This document shows positions 43,505-51,737 of a DNA stretch of 64,000 nucleotides, piece after piece. Each line of letters begins with the position of its first letter. Position 1 is the stretch's first letter. A program made the translations under genes and the position numbers. The notes below the pieces were generated by a model. That model was not told the DNA's origin. It ran no database searches and saw only the letters and a list, made by a program, of their open reading frames with translations. This DNA comes from G963662265 sp963668545 (GTDB taxonomy: Bacteria > Spirochaetota > Spirochaetia > CADAEX01), in assembly GCA_963668545.1 (NCBI GenBank), contig OY764868.1:62001-126000 (forward strand). Reading direction: 5' to 3'.

Positions 43505-44932
43505 CTATTTTGTTTTTCCTGTAAGAATATATGAATTCTTCTTTTCAAGCACTATTTCCTCAACAGGCCTGTCCAGTTCCCTTGCAAGAATCTCCTGAAC
43601 CTTCGGTCCGCAGAAACCGCCCTGACATCTTCCCATTCCCGGGCGGCACCTCCTTTTTACGCCGTCAAGAGTTTTTGCCCCTACCGGTCTGTGAATCGCA
43701 TCCAGAATATCCCCTTCAGTAATATTTTCGCACCTGCAGATTATTCTTCCGTAAAGAGGGTTTTTTTTGAGCAGCTTTTCCTGTTCCTCCCCGCTTCTTT
43801 CCAGGAACAGTTTTCTTTCAATCTCCGGATTGAAGTTCTTTTTCATTTCCATCCCCAATCCCGCTTTTTCAAGAAGGCTGATCATGTATTCTGCAATTGC
43901 GGGAGCTGCTGTAAGCCCGGGGGATTTTATCCCGGCTGCGTCAAAAAAACGGGGAGTGTCTGGGGCTTCCCTGACTATGAAATCTCCTGTGTCAGGTTCA
44001 GCTCTCATCCCTGCAAAAGTTCTTATGCTGTTTCTTGTTGTAATTTCGGGAATCAGTTTTTTTGCTCCGTTTCTTGCTTTTTCAAGAAGCTCAGGTGTGG
44101 TGGAGAGATCTTCAGGATCTTCCAGGTCATCTGATGAAGGCCCGAGTATAAGATTCCCGTGAACAGTCGGTGTGACGAGTGTCCCCTTTCCCATCCTGTC
44201 AGGGCATGGAAAAATTACCGAGTTGACCATGCACCCTTCACATTTGTCAAGAAGAAAGTACTGTCCCCTTCTTGGCTTTATCCTGAAATCTGATGCTGAT
44301 ACCATATTGTGTATCCTGTCTGCAAATACTCCTGCCGCATTAATTACATATTCAGCTTCAACTGATTCTGATTTACTTCTGATTTTAAAGGATTTACTGT
44401 TTTTTTCTATCGAAGTAACTGCGAAGTTGAGTTTCAGGTCACATCCGTTCATAACTGCGTTTTCAATCAGGGAAATAGTAAGCAGCATCGGGTCGATAAT
44501 ACCGGCAGTCTCCGCCAGGAGGGCCCCTTTTGCCTCAGGGTTAATATGCGGCTCTCTTTTTCTGAGCTCTTCCTGATTCAGGATACTCATCTTCTGAATT
44601 TTATTATTCAATCCCCTCCGGTAGAGTTTTTCAAGGTGTTCAATCTGCTCATCATCGTATGCAACAACAAGAGATCCTATCCTTTTGAAAGGTATATCAA
44701 GTTCCCTGCAGAGCTGGTCAAACATGGGGTTTCCTTCCGAATTGAATTTTGCCATGAGGGTATTTTCTTCAGGATCATATCCTGCATGAATTATTGCTGA
44801 ATTTGCCTTTGATGTTCCGCAGCAGACATCATTTTCCCTGTCAATAACAACAACTCTCAGATTGAACCTTGAAAGTTCTCTGGCAACTGCTGAACCTGTA
44901 ACCCCTGCTCCTATGATTGCAACATCATACAT
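43505..44932 (-). CDS. glpA: GlpA/GlpD-like FAD-dependent glycerol-3-phosphate dehydrogenase with [2Fe-2S] C-terminus
   Basis: 475 residues from the ATG at 44932, preceded by GGAGGAGA; longer in-frame versions would run into the leader. It has the FAD motif VAIIGAGVTGSAVARELSRF, ENDVCCGTSKANSAIIHAGYD and FAGMRAEPDTGDFIV of the DAO/GlpA family. The C-terminal BFD-like domain has CRCENITEGDILDA and CRPGMGRCQGGFC, the four-Cys [2Fe-2S] site. It should oxidise G3P to dihydroxyacetone phosphate. It heads the operon with the FAD oxidoreductase and DUF1667 genes. Its leader carries element E5 with a terminator, and glpP lies about 1.4 kb upstream. Confidence 0.87.
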   Translation of the reverse strand: MYDVAIIGAGVTGSAVARELSRFNLRVVVIDRENDVCCGTSKANSAIIHAGYDPEENTLMAKFNSEGNPMFDQLCRELDIPFKRIGSLVVAYDDEQIEHLEKLYRRGLNNKIQKMSILNQEELRKREPHINPEAKGALLAETAGIIDPMLLTISLIENAVMNGCDLKLNFAVTSIEKNSKSFKIRSKSESVEAEYVINAAGVFADRIHNMVSASDFRIKPRRGQYFLLDKCEGCMVNSVIFPCPDRMGKGTLVTPTVHGNLILGPSSDDLEDPEDLSTTPELLEKARNGAKKLIPEITTRNSIRTFAGMRAEPDTGDFIVREAPDTPRFFDAAGIKSPGLTAAPAIAEYMISLLEKAGLGMEMKKNFNPEIERKLFLERSGEEQEKLLKKNPLYGRIICRCENITEGDILDAIHRPVGAKTLDGVKRRCRPGMGRCQGGFCGPKVQEILARELDRPVEEIVLEKKNSYILTGKTK

Positions 44933-45030
44933 AAATCTCCTCCAGAAATGCAGCCTGATTCCGGCCCGCTTGAATAATCTCAGGAAACACAGCCTCATAA
45001 TAATTATGGTTTCCTGTAACGGATGAACAT

Positions 45031-45080
45031 AAAAAAAGCCAGATAAAAAGACACCTCTCCCCGGTATCATTTTATCTGGC
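45031..45080 (-). terminator. Regulated intrinsic terminator of leader E5 (glpA)
   Basis: Minus strand: perfect 11-bp stem GCCAGATAAAA / TTTTATCTGGC (45080-45070 with 45048-45038) followed by seven U. It lies in the leader, about 100 nt before the start codon at 44932. The first three bases of the stem are the last three of element E5. Confidence 0.9.
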
Positions 45081-45096
45081 TCTCTGTTCTCCAGCC
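45078..45096 (-). promoter_or_regulatory. 19-nt antitermination element E5 (putative GlpP RNA site) in the glpA leader
   Basis: Minus-strand RNA sense GGCTGGAGAACAGAGAGCC. Here GGCT and AGCC can form 4 bp. It starts about 18 nt after the expected transcription start and runs straight into the terminator. The copy is in front of a G3P dehydrogenase gene, the classical target of GlpP in Bacillus. Confidence 0.8.
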
Positions 45097-45120
45097 ATGA
45101 ATATGATCATGATTTGATTT

Positions 45121-45149
45121 ATTATATTATATCTGTATATTCTTGTCAA
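45121..45149 (-). promoter_or_regulatory. Promoter of the glpA operon
   Basis: Minus strand: perfect TTGACA (45149-45144), 17-bp spacer, perfect TATAAT (45126-45121). The start site is expected near 45114, giving a leader of about 180 nt. A consensus promoter with a terminator in its leader implies control after initiation. The rest of the 333-bp gap to 45265 shows nothing else. Confidence 0.88.
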
Positions 45150-45265
45150 ATAAATGTATAATATTACTTCTAAATCCCGGTATCTGGTCTTTTTACTTCT
45201 TTAAAGGTAGAATCATGATATCATGGGTCATTATAAGATGACGGGTTAAATATATTTAAATTGTA

Positions 45266-46441
45266 ATGGGGATATTTTTTCAGCTTATGGTTTTGAATTT
45301 GCTTAACTGGACTGGTTTTATCTATGCAATGCTTCTTCTTGCCAGTCATATTTTTGTTCTGGCCGGTCTTGCCGTTGTATTCAGGAATGAAAAAAAAACT
45401 GCACAGAACAGCTGCAGTGTCAAGAACAGTATATCTGTCATAATACCTGCCAGGGATGAGGCTGCCAATCTTCCTGTCCTTTTTTCTTCGCTTGAAAAGC
45501 AGACATATCAGGATTTTGAAATTGTTCTTGTTGATGACAGGTCACAGGACAGTACCTTCTCCCTGATGAAAAGCTTTCAGGAGAAATACCCTGGCCGTGT
45601 AAAAGTTCTGAGAAATGAAAAGACATTTCACGGGAAAAATCCCAAGCAGATGGTGCTTGATGTCGGAGCCAGAAACGCATCAGGGGATGTCCTTCTTTTT
45701 ACCGATGCCGACTGCCGGGTTCCTCCGGCCTGGGTCGAGAGGATGAGCCTTCCGTATAACGATGATAGTGTGGGGCTTGTTTTCGCATCAGTCACAACAG
45801 GAAACGGGAAGGGTTTTCTTGCAGCGTTTCAGAGATTCGATCATCTTTTGAGGTATCATTACACTGCTGCGTGCGCAGGACTTAAAAATCCGACAGGCGG
45901 ATTCGGCAATAACCTTTCGATAAGGGCAAAGGCTCTTTCGGATATTGGGGGATTCTCTGATATTGAGTTCAGCGTAACTGAAGATGCCCAGCTTATAGCA
46001 AGGGTACGGGATACCGGCAAGTGGGAAATAACAGCCGGATCATCCAGGGACACAACTGTATTGACAAAACCGGTATCAACATGGAGGGAACTTGCTGTCC
46101 AGGAACTCAGGTGGAGTACAGGGGCTGTTCATGCTCCCGACTGGAAAGCATTTGCAGGATACGGCTTTGTCATGTATCAGCTTGTAACCGGAGTTGCAGC
46201 ATTTATTCCTGCATTTTTCAATCCGTTTTATTTTCATTTTTTTCTTTCAGGTGTTTTAAGCATGCTGGTTGTTTCGACAGCTGTAGGAATACACCTGGGG
46301 ATGGACAGAAAATACTGGATTTCTCTGATTCCGTCACTTGTTACAGCTGAATTCCTTTTCCCGGTCATAGTTCTGTGGGCCACTTTCAGGCCTGTGATAA
46401 TATGGAAAGGGGAAAGTGTTACCGGATCTTCAGATAAGTGA
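45266..46441 (+). CDS. Membrane-bound family 2 glycosyltransferase
   Basis: 391 residues. One membrane helix near the N-terminus, then a GT-A domain: VIIPARDEAANLPVLFSSL, VLVDDRSQDSTF (nucleotide-sugar Asp), LLFTDADCRVPPAW (DxD metal motif), VTEDAQLIARV (catalytic Asp region) and VQELRWSTGAV (a Q-x2-RW-like motif). Two or three C-terminal helices follow. It likely transfers a sugar to a lipid or polysaccharide at the inner membrane; the product is unknown. There is no good ribosome-binding site before the ATG. It is convergent with glpP. Confidence 0.87.
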   Translation: MGIFFQLMVLNLLNWTGFIYAMLLLASHIFVLAGLAVVFRNEKKTAQNSCSVKNSISVIIPARDEAANLPVLFSSLEKQTYQDFEIVLVDDRSQDSTFSLMKSFQEKYPGRVKVLRNEKTFHGKNPKQMVLDVGARNASGDVLLFTDADCRVPPAWVERMSLPYNDDSVGLVFASVTTGNGKGFLAAFQRFDHLLRYHYTAACAGLKNPTGGFGNNLSIRAKALSDIGGFSDIEFSVTEDAQLIARVRDTGKWEITAGSSRDTTVLTKPVSTWRELAVQELRWSTGAVHAPDWKAFAGYGFVMYQLVTGVAAFIPAFFNPFYFHFFLSGVLSMLVVSTAVGIHLGMDRKYWISLIPSLVTAEFLFPVIVLWATFRPVIIWKGESVTGSSDK

Positions 46442-46474
46442 AAGTGTTTTGGATTTTTGTTAAATCAGTGTCTT

Positions 46475-47041
46475 CTATAGATACCATGTGTCGTATCTTG
46501 TTGTTGATACGCTGCAGGCCCCTGCATTAAGTGCTGCCATGATATCATCCCTGTCTGTGATCAGTCCCCCTGCAATTACAGGAGTGGATGTTGAGTCTGA
46601 AAACTGTTTGATAACTTTAGGCATAAGACCGGGAAGAATTTCTATGGCATCAGGTTTATAGTCTTTTATTGCCTTGAATCCTGATTCTATTGAAAGTGAA
46701 TCAAGGATGAAAAATCTCTGGACAACAAAAATATTTCTTTCTCTTGCCGCCTTTACAAGCGTTGTTTTTGTAGTAATTATTCCGTCTGTATTTGTAGCAT
46801 CTGCAAGGTAATCAAGAGCATGCACAGATCTTGCAAGTCCTTCGACAAGGTCGAAATGTATGAATGCGAGTTTTCCGGCATCCTTGATTTTTTTTACCAT
46901 GTCGGGAATTGTAGTTATCGTGGAAGTCAGAATAAAGATTATTTCATTCTCAGTATTAACAGCCTCTTCAATGTCCCTGTCTGTTTTTACGGCAGGAATA
47001 ATGGGATTGTTTCTGAATGTATCAATAAAATTTCTGTTCAT
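46475..47041 (-). CDS. glpP: Glycerol-3-phosphate-responsive antiterminator GlpP
   Basis: 188 residues, matching Bacillus GlpP (about 190). TIM-barrel-like: PIIPAVKTDRDIEEAV at the N-terminus, FIHFDLVEGLARS, TDGIITTKTTLVKAARE, VQRFFILDSLSIESG, PDAIEILPGLMPKVIKQF and the closing VIAGGLITDRDDIMAALNAGACSVSTT are all family hallmarks. In Bacillus, GlpP with G3P lets RNA polymerase pass terminators in glp leaders. Five terminator leaders with a common 19-nt element lie around this gene. The message appears leaderless (TTGACA-17-CATATT ending 6 nt before the ATG). Confidence 0.95.
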   Translation of the reverse strand: MNRNFIDTFRNNPIIPAVKTDRDIEEAVNTENEIIFILTSTITTIPDMVKKIKDAGKLAFIHFDLVEGLARSVHALDYLADATNTDGIITTKTTLVKAARERNIFVVQRFFILDSLSIESGFKAIKDYKPDAIEILPGLMPKVIKQFSDSTSTPVIAGGLITDRDDIMAALNAGACSVSTTRYDTWYL

Positions 47042-47047
47042 GATTTT

Positions 47048-47076
47048 AATATGATTTATTATGAAAATGATGTCAA
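47048..47076 (-). promoter_or_regulatory. Promoter giving a leaderless glpP message
   Basis: Minus strand: TTGACA (47076-47071), 17-bp spacer, CATATT (47053-47048), then 6 nt to the ATG at 47041. No Shine-Dalgarno sequence. It is divergent from the promoter at 47122-47151. Confidence 0.6.
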
Positions 47077-47121
47077 ACAGGAAAGACTGTAATCGGTATC
47101 AAAAAAAGATGAAAAAAACAT

Positions 47122-47151
47122 TTGACAGATATGAAAAGGGCATGTTTAAAT
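47122..47151 (+). promoter_or_regulatory. Promoter of the GlpP-linked binding-protein/transport genes
   Basis: TTGACA (47122-47127), then a TG-extended -10 TTAAAT (47146-47151). The start site is expected near 47158, 10 nt before element E1. The gap 47042-47354 is fully explained by two divergent promoters, E1 and its terminator, and about 120 nt of leader. Confidence 0.6.
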
Positions 47152-47167
47152 AATTCTAGCAATACCA

Positions 47168-47186
47168 GGCAGAGAGTAAGAGAGCC
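47168..47186 (+). promoter_or_regulatory. 19-nt antitermination element E1 (putative GlpP RNA site)
   Basis: GGCAGAGAGTAAGAGAGCC. It is close to the expected transcription start and flows into a terminator. It is 12 of 19 positions identical, with the remaining changes mostly in the central loop, when compared with the most distant copy (E5). Confidence 0.8.
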
Positions 47187-47232
47187 GGAGAGTATAGAAG
47201 ATAGGGATATCTGTATATTCTCCGGTTTTTTT
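47185..47232 (+). terminator. Regulated intrinsic terminator of leader E1
   Basis: 12-bp stem CCGGAGAGTATA / TATATTCTCCGG (one G-U pair) with a 17-nt loop, then seven T (47226-47232). It is located about 120 nt before the binding-protein gene. The first two bases of the stem are the last two of element E1. Confidence 0.92.
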
Positions 47233-47354
47233 ATGTCCGGTGTTTTTGGAGTTTTTAGAGTTTTAACAAAAAATTAAAAAAAATCTTACGCTTTTCTAAT
47301 TTAGGTTTATAATTAAATGTAATTAAAAATACATTTATTCAAAAGGGGGATTTA

Positions 47355-48449
47355 ATGAAACGGTTACTTTTAGTTGTTATGTGTCTCTTCATTATTGCTT
47401 CAGGTGCTTTTGCCGGCGGCAAGAAAGAAGCAAAAGAAGAAGCTGCAGAAAACAAGGTACTCAGGGTTCTGTCATGGTCAGGTTATATACTTCCTGAACA
47501 GGCTGAACAGTTCAAGGAAGAAACAGGAATCACTCTTGAAATTACACATTCAAGTAATGAAGAAATGATTTCCAAACTGAGAGCAACAAGGGGCGGCGGT
47601 TACGATCTTGCACAGCCTTCACAGGACAGAATATCATCAATGGTACAGCAGTATAAACTGTATCAGCCTATTGATTATTCTCAGATCAATGAAGAGCAGA
47701 TTGAACCGAGCATGCTGAAAGCTGTAAAAGCCAATACACTTGTTGACGGCAAGTCATATGCTGTTCCTCATGTATTCGGAACTTCAGGGCTTATCGTAAA
47801 CAGTGAAAAAGCTCCTGATGTGAAAGACTACAAAGATCTTCTCGATCCAAAATACAAGGGAAGAGTTGCTTACAGGATGAAAAGACCTACTATTCTTGCT
47901 ATGGGATTTTCATTCGGATATGATCCATTTGCTCTTTATGCAGATAAGGAAGCTTACCAGAAATATCTGGATGATGTAGAAGCAAAACTTATTGAAGGGA
48001 AAAAAGTTGTAAAAAATTACTGGGAAAACGGAGATGCTCTTCTTGAATCAATGAGATCAGGAGAAGTATGGGCAGCAATGGGCTGGGAACAGCAGGCATG
48101 GAAACTCTACAAGGAAAATCCTGCAATTGACTATATTGCTCCGGCAAGCGGTTCAATGGCATGGATTGATACTTTTGCACTCCCTGCAAAATCAGAAAAT
48201 GTTGCAGGTGCATACAAGCTTATCAATTTCCTTCTTGATCCAAAACAGGCAGCAGCATTTACAAATGCTGAGAATTACGGTACTGCATCAAAGAATGCAT
48301 CAAAGTACCTTTCACCGGAATCAGCAGCCAACTTTGACAGGTGTTTTACACCGGAAGTTATGGCTAACATGAACTGGTATCCTACTGTACCTCCAGGACT
48401 TGAAGAAATGGAAGGTAAGGCAATGGACAGGATCAGGGCTGCTAAATAG
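47355..48449 (+). CDS. PotD-like ABC transporter binding protein under GlpP-type control
   Basis: 364 residues with an AAAAGGGGGA ribosome-binding site. The signal peptide ends in GAFAGGKKEAKEEA with no cysteine, as in the 2790 protein. The mature start VLRVLSWSGYILPEQAEQFKEETGI, AQPSQDRIS and VWAAMGWEQQAWK follow the PotD/PotF plan. NWYPTVPPGLEEMEG near the end is also typical. It delivers a ligand to the permeases encoded at 49874-51602. The polyamine label is uncertain: control by a G3P antiterminator argues for a glycerol- or phosphoglycerol-related ligand. Confidence 0.87.
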   Translation: MKRLLLVVMCLFIIASGAFAGGKKEAKEEAAENKVLRVLSWSGYILPEQAEQFKEETGITLEITHSSNEEMISKLRATRGGGYDLAQPSQDRISSMVQQYKLYQPIDYSQINEEQIEPSMLKAVKANTLVDGKSYAVPHVFGTSGLIVNSEKAPDVKDYKDLLDPKYKGRVAYRMKRPTILAMGFSFGYDPFALYADKEAYQKYLDDVEAKLIEGKKVVKNYWENGDALLESMRSGEVWAAMGWEQQAWKLYKENPAIDYIAPASGSMAWIDTFALPAKSENVAGAYKLINFLLDPKQAAAFTNAENYGTASKNASKYLSPESAANFDRCFTPEVMANMNWYPTVPPGLEEMEGKAMDRIRAAK

Positions 48450-48470
48450 AAAAAGAATTTTTCTGACATA

Positions 48471-48492
48471 GTGCAGGGCGTAGTCCCTGCAC
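48471..48492 (+). terminator. Hairpin after the binding-protein gene
   Basis: A perfect 8-bp stem GTGCAGGG / CCCTGCAC with a 6-nt loop lies 21 bp after the stop, with no T run. It may protect the 3' end of the binding-protein message, a known way to make more binding protein than permease. Confidence 0.55.
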
Positions 48493-48508
48493 CATATATT
48501 CTTAATAA

Positions 48509-48527
48509 GGCAGAGATAACGAGAGCC
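48509..48527 (+). promoter_or_regulatory. 19-nt antitermination element E2 (putative GlpP RNA site)
   Basis: GGCAGAGATAACGAGAGCC. It lies between the binding-protein gene and the ATPase gene with no convincing promoter in front (CTGACA at 48463 has no matching -10), so it acts on read-through transcripts. Confidence 0.78.
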
Positions 48528-48581
48528 GGATATGAGAGGATGCGCTGATTATTCCATAAGCACCCCCTGTCCGGTTTTTTT
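48526..48581 (+). terminator. Regulated intrinsic terminator of leader E2
   Basis: The arms CCGGATA... (from 48526) and ...TGTCCGG (to 48574) pair imperfectly, with G-rich 5' and C-rich 3' arms, and are followed by seven T (48575-48581). The stem is longer and less regular than in E1, E3, E4 and E5. The remaining 196 nt before the ATPase gene show only a ribosome-binding site. Confidence 0.75.
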
Positions 48582-48777
48582 CTGTATAGAGGGAATAGTC
48601 AGATTTTCCGCTTGTTAACAGGGGATTGCAATAATAGCAAATTAAAAAAGTCTGTACTTAAAATTCGGATAAAAAGAAGGAATATAAATATTGACAGTCA
48701 GAATTTCTGAACTTCTTCAGGTATCTGTTGAGGGATTATATTGAAGGCTGTTTAAATTTGAATGAAGGTGGTAGCAA

Positions 48778-49887
48778 ATGCAGATAGATTTGTCTGTGAA
48801 AGAGGTTGAAAAGAGGTTTGGGAATTTTACAGCTGTAGACAAAGTCTCTTTCGATGTTGAGGATGGTAAATTCTTTTCAATACTGGGCCCTTCAGGGTGC
48901 GGAAAAACAACCCTTCTCAGGATGATAGCAGGATTTTATGAGCCTTCCGGAGGGAGGATTGAGATCCGGGGACAGGATATGGCAAATGTGGAGCCGAATA
49001 AAAGACCGGTTAACCTGGTGTTCCAGCACCTTGCTCTCTTTCCTATGATGGATGTCAAGGAAAACATTGCTTTCGGCCTTAAAAGGCGGGGTGAGAAAGG
49101 TCCTGAAGTTTATAAAAAAGTAGATAACCTGCTTGAAAGGGTAGGCCTTCCCGACCAGGGCAATAAAAAAATAAGCCAGCTCTCCGGAGGACAGAAGCAG
49201 CGTGTTGCAATTGCAAGGTGTCTTATACTGGAACCTGCGGTACTTCTCCTTGATGAGCCTCTTGGAGCTCTTGACCTCAAGCTCAGGGAGCACATGAAGG
49301 TGGAGCTTAAAAAGCTTCAGGTGGAAGTGGGTACAACTTTTGTTTATATTACTCATGACCAGTCTGAAGCTCTTGTAATGAGTGACAAGGTTGCTGTTAT
49401 GAATCAGGGACGGTTTGAACAGGTTGATACTCCGCAGAACCTGTACGGAAAGCCTGCTTCCTCTTTTGTTGCACAGTTTGTCGGGGACAATAACCAGTTC
49501 ATAGGAAAGCTCTCAAAAAATGAGAAAGGGCAGTTTTTTGTTGTTACTGATGATAACAATAAATATTTTATTGATTCCCCCTGTGAAGTCGGGGAGGATG
49601 AACGTGTTGAAATGTATATAAGGCCTGAAGCGATGATCATCAATCCCTCACAGGGAAAAGATACCCTGAACAGGGTAAAGGCCGGAGTCAAGGCTATCCT
49701 GTTTGACGGAGGAAACAGCCGTCTCCTTGTAAACCCTGCCGGAAGTGCCAGGGAAATGATTGTGTCCCTTCCCCAGAACAGGCAGTTTGACCATATAAAG
49801 GCAGGTGACAGCGTTGAAATAGGGTGGGATTCCGCCTCTGCCGCCTGTTTCAGGGAGTCAGGAGTGAAAACTTATGATGAACTCTAA
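48778..49887 (+). CDS. Pot-type ABC transporter ATP-binding protein under GlpP-type control
   Basis: 369 residues. Walker A is GPSGCGKTT (about residues 37-45), the signature LSGGQKQRV, Walker B VLLLDEPLGALD, switch VYITHDQSEA, and a C-terminal TOBE region. It follows element E2 and an AAGGTGG ribosome-binding site. It is similar in type to potA at 13658 but clearly a separate system. It overlaps the next permease gene by 14 bp. Confidence 0.92.
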   Translation: MQIDLSVKEVEKRFGNFTAVDKVSFDVEDGKFFSILGPSGCGKTTLLRMIAGFYEPSGGRIEIRGQDMANVEPNKRPVNLVFQHLALFPMMDVKENIAFGLKRRGEKGPEVYKKVDNLLERVGLPDQGNKKISQLSGGQKQRVAIARCLILEPAVLLLDEPLGALDLKLREHMKVELKKLQVEVGTTFVYITHDQSEALVMSDKVAVMNQGRFEQVDTPQNLYGKPASSFVAQFVGDNNQFIGKLSKNEKGQFFVVTDDNNKYFIDSPCEVGEDERVEMYIRPEAMIINPSQGKDTLNRVKAGVKAILFDGGNSRLLVNPAGSAREMIVSLPQNRQFDHIKAGDSVEIGWDSASAACFRESGVKTYDEL

Positions 49888-50743
49888 AAAGCATAAGATC
49901 AGATGGGGATTTATTATGTTTTTTACACCTGTAGCCCTTTGGCTGGGGCTCCTGATTGTTATTCCTCATCTTGACCTGTTAAGGATGTCGTTTGTCAGAG
50001 CTGACTACCTTGGAGAGTCGGGTATTACACTTAACCATTACAAGAGTTTCTTTACAGAGCCTATCTACTGGCTCACATTTGTCAGGACTGCAATGTATTC
50101 AATTGTTGTTACTTTTATTGTTCTTCTTGTTTCCCTTCCGGTTTCATTTTATGTGACCAAGGTTGCAAACCTTAAAATGCAGGGCTTCCTTATGGTACTT
50201 CTGCTTCTTCCCTTCTGGGTCAGTGAGCTTATAAGGGTCTACGGTTGGATGATACTCCTGAGGGAAAGCGGTGTAATAAACAAATTCATGCTTGCGCTGG
50301 GTATCTGGGACAAACCAATTGAGATGCTGTATAACGATACTGTAATGATTATGGGGCTTGTTTATACAACAATACTTTTTATGGCTGTCCCTATTATCGG
50401 AGTAATGGAAAGTCTTGATGATTCCTATATTGAAGCAGCCTATGATCTGGGGGCCAGGAAGATTACTATCTGGCAGAAGATAATAATTCCGCACTGCATG
50501 CCGGGAATCATGTCAGGAAGCATAATTGTGTTCATGCTTGTTCTTGGAAGTTATCTGACTCCCAACCTGATGGGGGGGAAGAACTCCCTGTGGTTTACAC
50601 AGCAGATTTATAACCAGTTTATTCTATATTTCAACTGGAACCAGGGTTCAGCTTTCGGATTCATGCTTCTTATAATGTCCTCCATTATAATCTGGTTTGC
50701 TCTTAAAATTACCGGACAGCAGCTCAGCAAGGTGGTGAAGTGA
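49874..50743 (+). CDS. Pot-type ABC transporter permease (PotB-like)
   Basis: 289 residues (a second ATG 3 bp later is equally possible), six membrane helices, coupling loop YIEAAYDLGARKITIWQKIIIPH. The start lies within the end of the ATPase gene with AGGAGTG upstream. It forms the channel with the next gene product, which begins one base after its stop. Confidence 0.9.
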   Translation: MMNSKKHKIRWGFIMFFTPVALWLGLLIVIPHLDLLRMSFVRADYLGESGITLNHYKSFFTEPIYWLTFVRTAMYSIVVTFIVLLVSLPVSFYVTKVANLKMQGFLMVLLLLPFWVSELIRVYGWMILLRESGVINKFMLALGIWDKPIEMLYNDTVMIMGLVYTTILFMAVPIIGVMESLDDSYIEAAYDLGARKITIWQKIIIPHCMPGIMSGSIIVFMLVLGSYLTPNLMGGKNSLWFTQQIYNQFILYFNWNQGSAFGFMLLIMSSIIIWFALKITGQQLSKVVK

Positions 50744-50744
50744 T

Positions 50745-51602
50745 ATGATTAGAACATTACCAAGCAGTAAAATGTATAAAGGCAGTTTCCATGTTTTTAT
50801 GATTCTATATTTTGTATTTTTATTTGCACCTCTCCTTGTAACCTGTGTGCTGGCGTTTAATGATTCAATGTTTCCATCTCTTCCGTGGAACGGTTTTACT
50901 CTTGACTGGTTTTTCGGAAACGGCCCAGAAAAGATAGGTATATTCAATGATGATATAAACCTGAGAAGTATTTTTGTTTCCTTCAAGGTTGCCATTGCAG
51001 TATCGCTGCTGTCAACAGTAGTAGGAACATGTGCGGCTTTTCTGTTTGAACAGGAGGAGTTCCGATTCAAAAATCTCCTCTACTTTCTGATGATAGCGCC
51101 GATGGTAATTCCAGGGGTAATCCTGGGTATCTCAATACTTGTTTTTACAAACAATTTCGGACTATTCCTTGAGGAGACATTCGGACTTGATGTTGGAATC
51201 CTCATGCCGGGATACTGGCTTGTTGTTTTAGGGCAGTTTTCCTTTATCACAACTATTGTTGCTCTTGTAGTTTCAGCGCGGCTCAAGAAATTTGACAGAA
51301 CACTTGAGGAAGCTGCATATAATCTCGGGGCAAACAGGCTTGAGGTGATCTGGTTTATAACGCTCAAATATCTCAGGCCGTCAATAATAGGGGGGGCAGC
51401 TGTTGCGTTTCTGATGTCATTTGAGAACTTCAATACGACTCTCTTCCTTACTGGCTCTGAATCAACACTCCCGATTACTCTGTATCTTCAGGTACGTGAT
51501 GGTTCAACACCTGTAATAAATGCAATATCGTTCCTTCTTATAATGACAACATCGATTTTTGCAGTTATCAATCTCTATGCTTCTTCGAGGAATAAGGAAT
51601 AG
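50745..51602 (+). CDS. Pot-type ABC transporter permease (PotC-like)
   Basis: 285 residues with about six helices and the coupling loop LEEAAYNLGANRLEVIWFITLKYL. NFNTTLFLTGSESTLPITLYLQVRDG near the end is typical of PotC-like permeases. It is the last transport gene. The 194-bp gap behind it contains element E3 and its terminator. Confidence 0.9.
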   Translation: MIRTLPSSKMYKGSFHVFMILYFVFLFAPLLVTCVLAFNDSMFPSLPWNGFTLDWFFGNGPEKIGIFNDDINLRSIFVSFKVAIAVSLLSTVVGTCAAFLFEQEEFRFKNLLYFLMIAPMVIPGVILGISILVFTNNFGLFLEETFGLDVGILMPGYWLVVLGQFSFITTIVALVVSARLKKFDRTLEEAAYNLGANRLEVIWFITLKYLRPSIIGGAAVAFLMSFENFNTTLFLTGSESTLPITLYLQVRDGSTPVINAISFLLIMTTSIFAVINLYASSRNKE

Positions 51603-51718
51603 GGTATTACAGGTTTACAAAGCTTTTCCTCCGGTGTGCGGGATCCTTAAAAGCAGCCGGTGAAGCACTGGAATATAGATTATTATTGTTTATTCTGATA
51701 GAATTGCAGTAAATCAGA

Positions 51719-51737
51719 GGCTGAGAATATGAGAGCC
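51719..51737 (+). promoter_or_regulatory. 19-nt antitermination element E3 (putative GlpP RNA site)
   Basis: GGCTGAGAATATGAGAGCC. GGCT and AGCC can form 4 bp. It lies after the permease gene and in front of the DHH phosphoesterase gene; no clear promoter precedes it. Confidence 0.78.

Noticed and set aside
45266..46441. Leaderless start for the glycosyltransferase gene
   Set aside because: The nearest -10-like box (TATATT) ends 9 nt upstream and there is no -35, so the geometry does not match the other cases.
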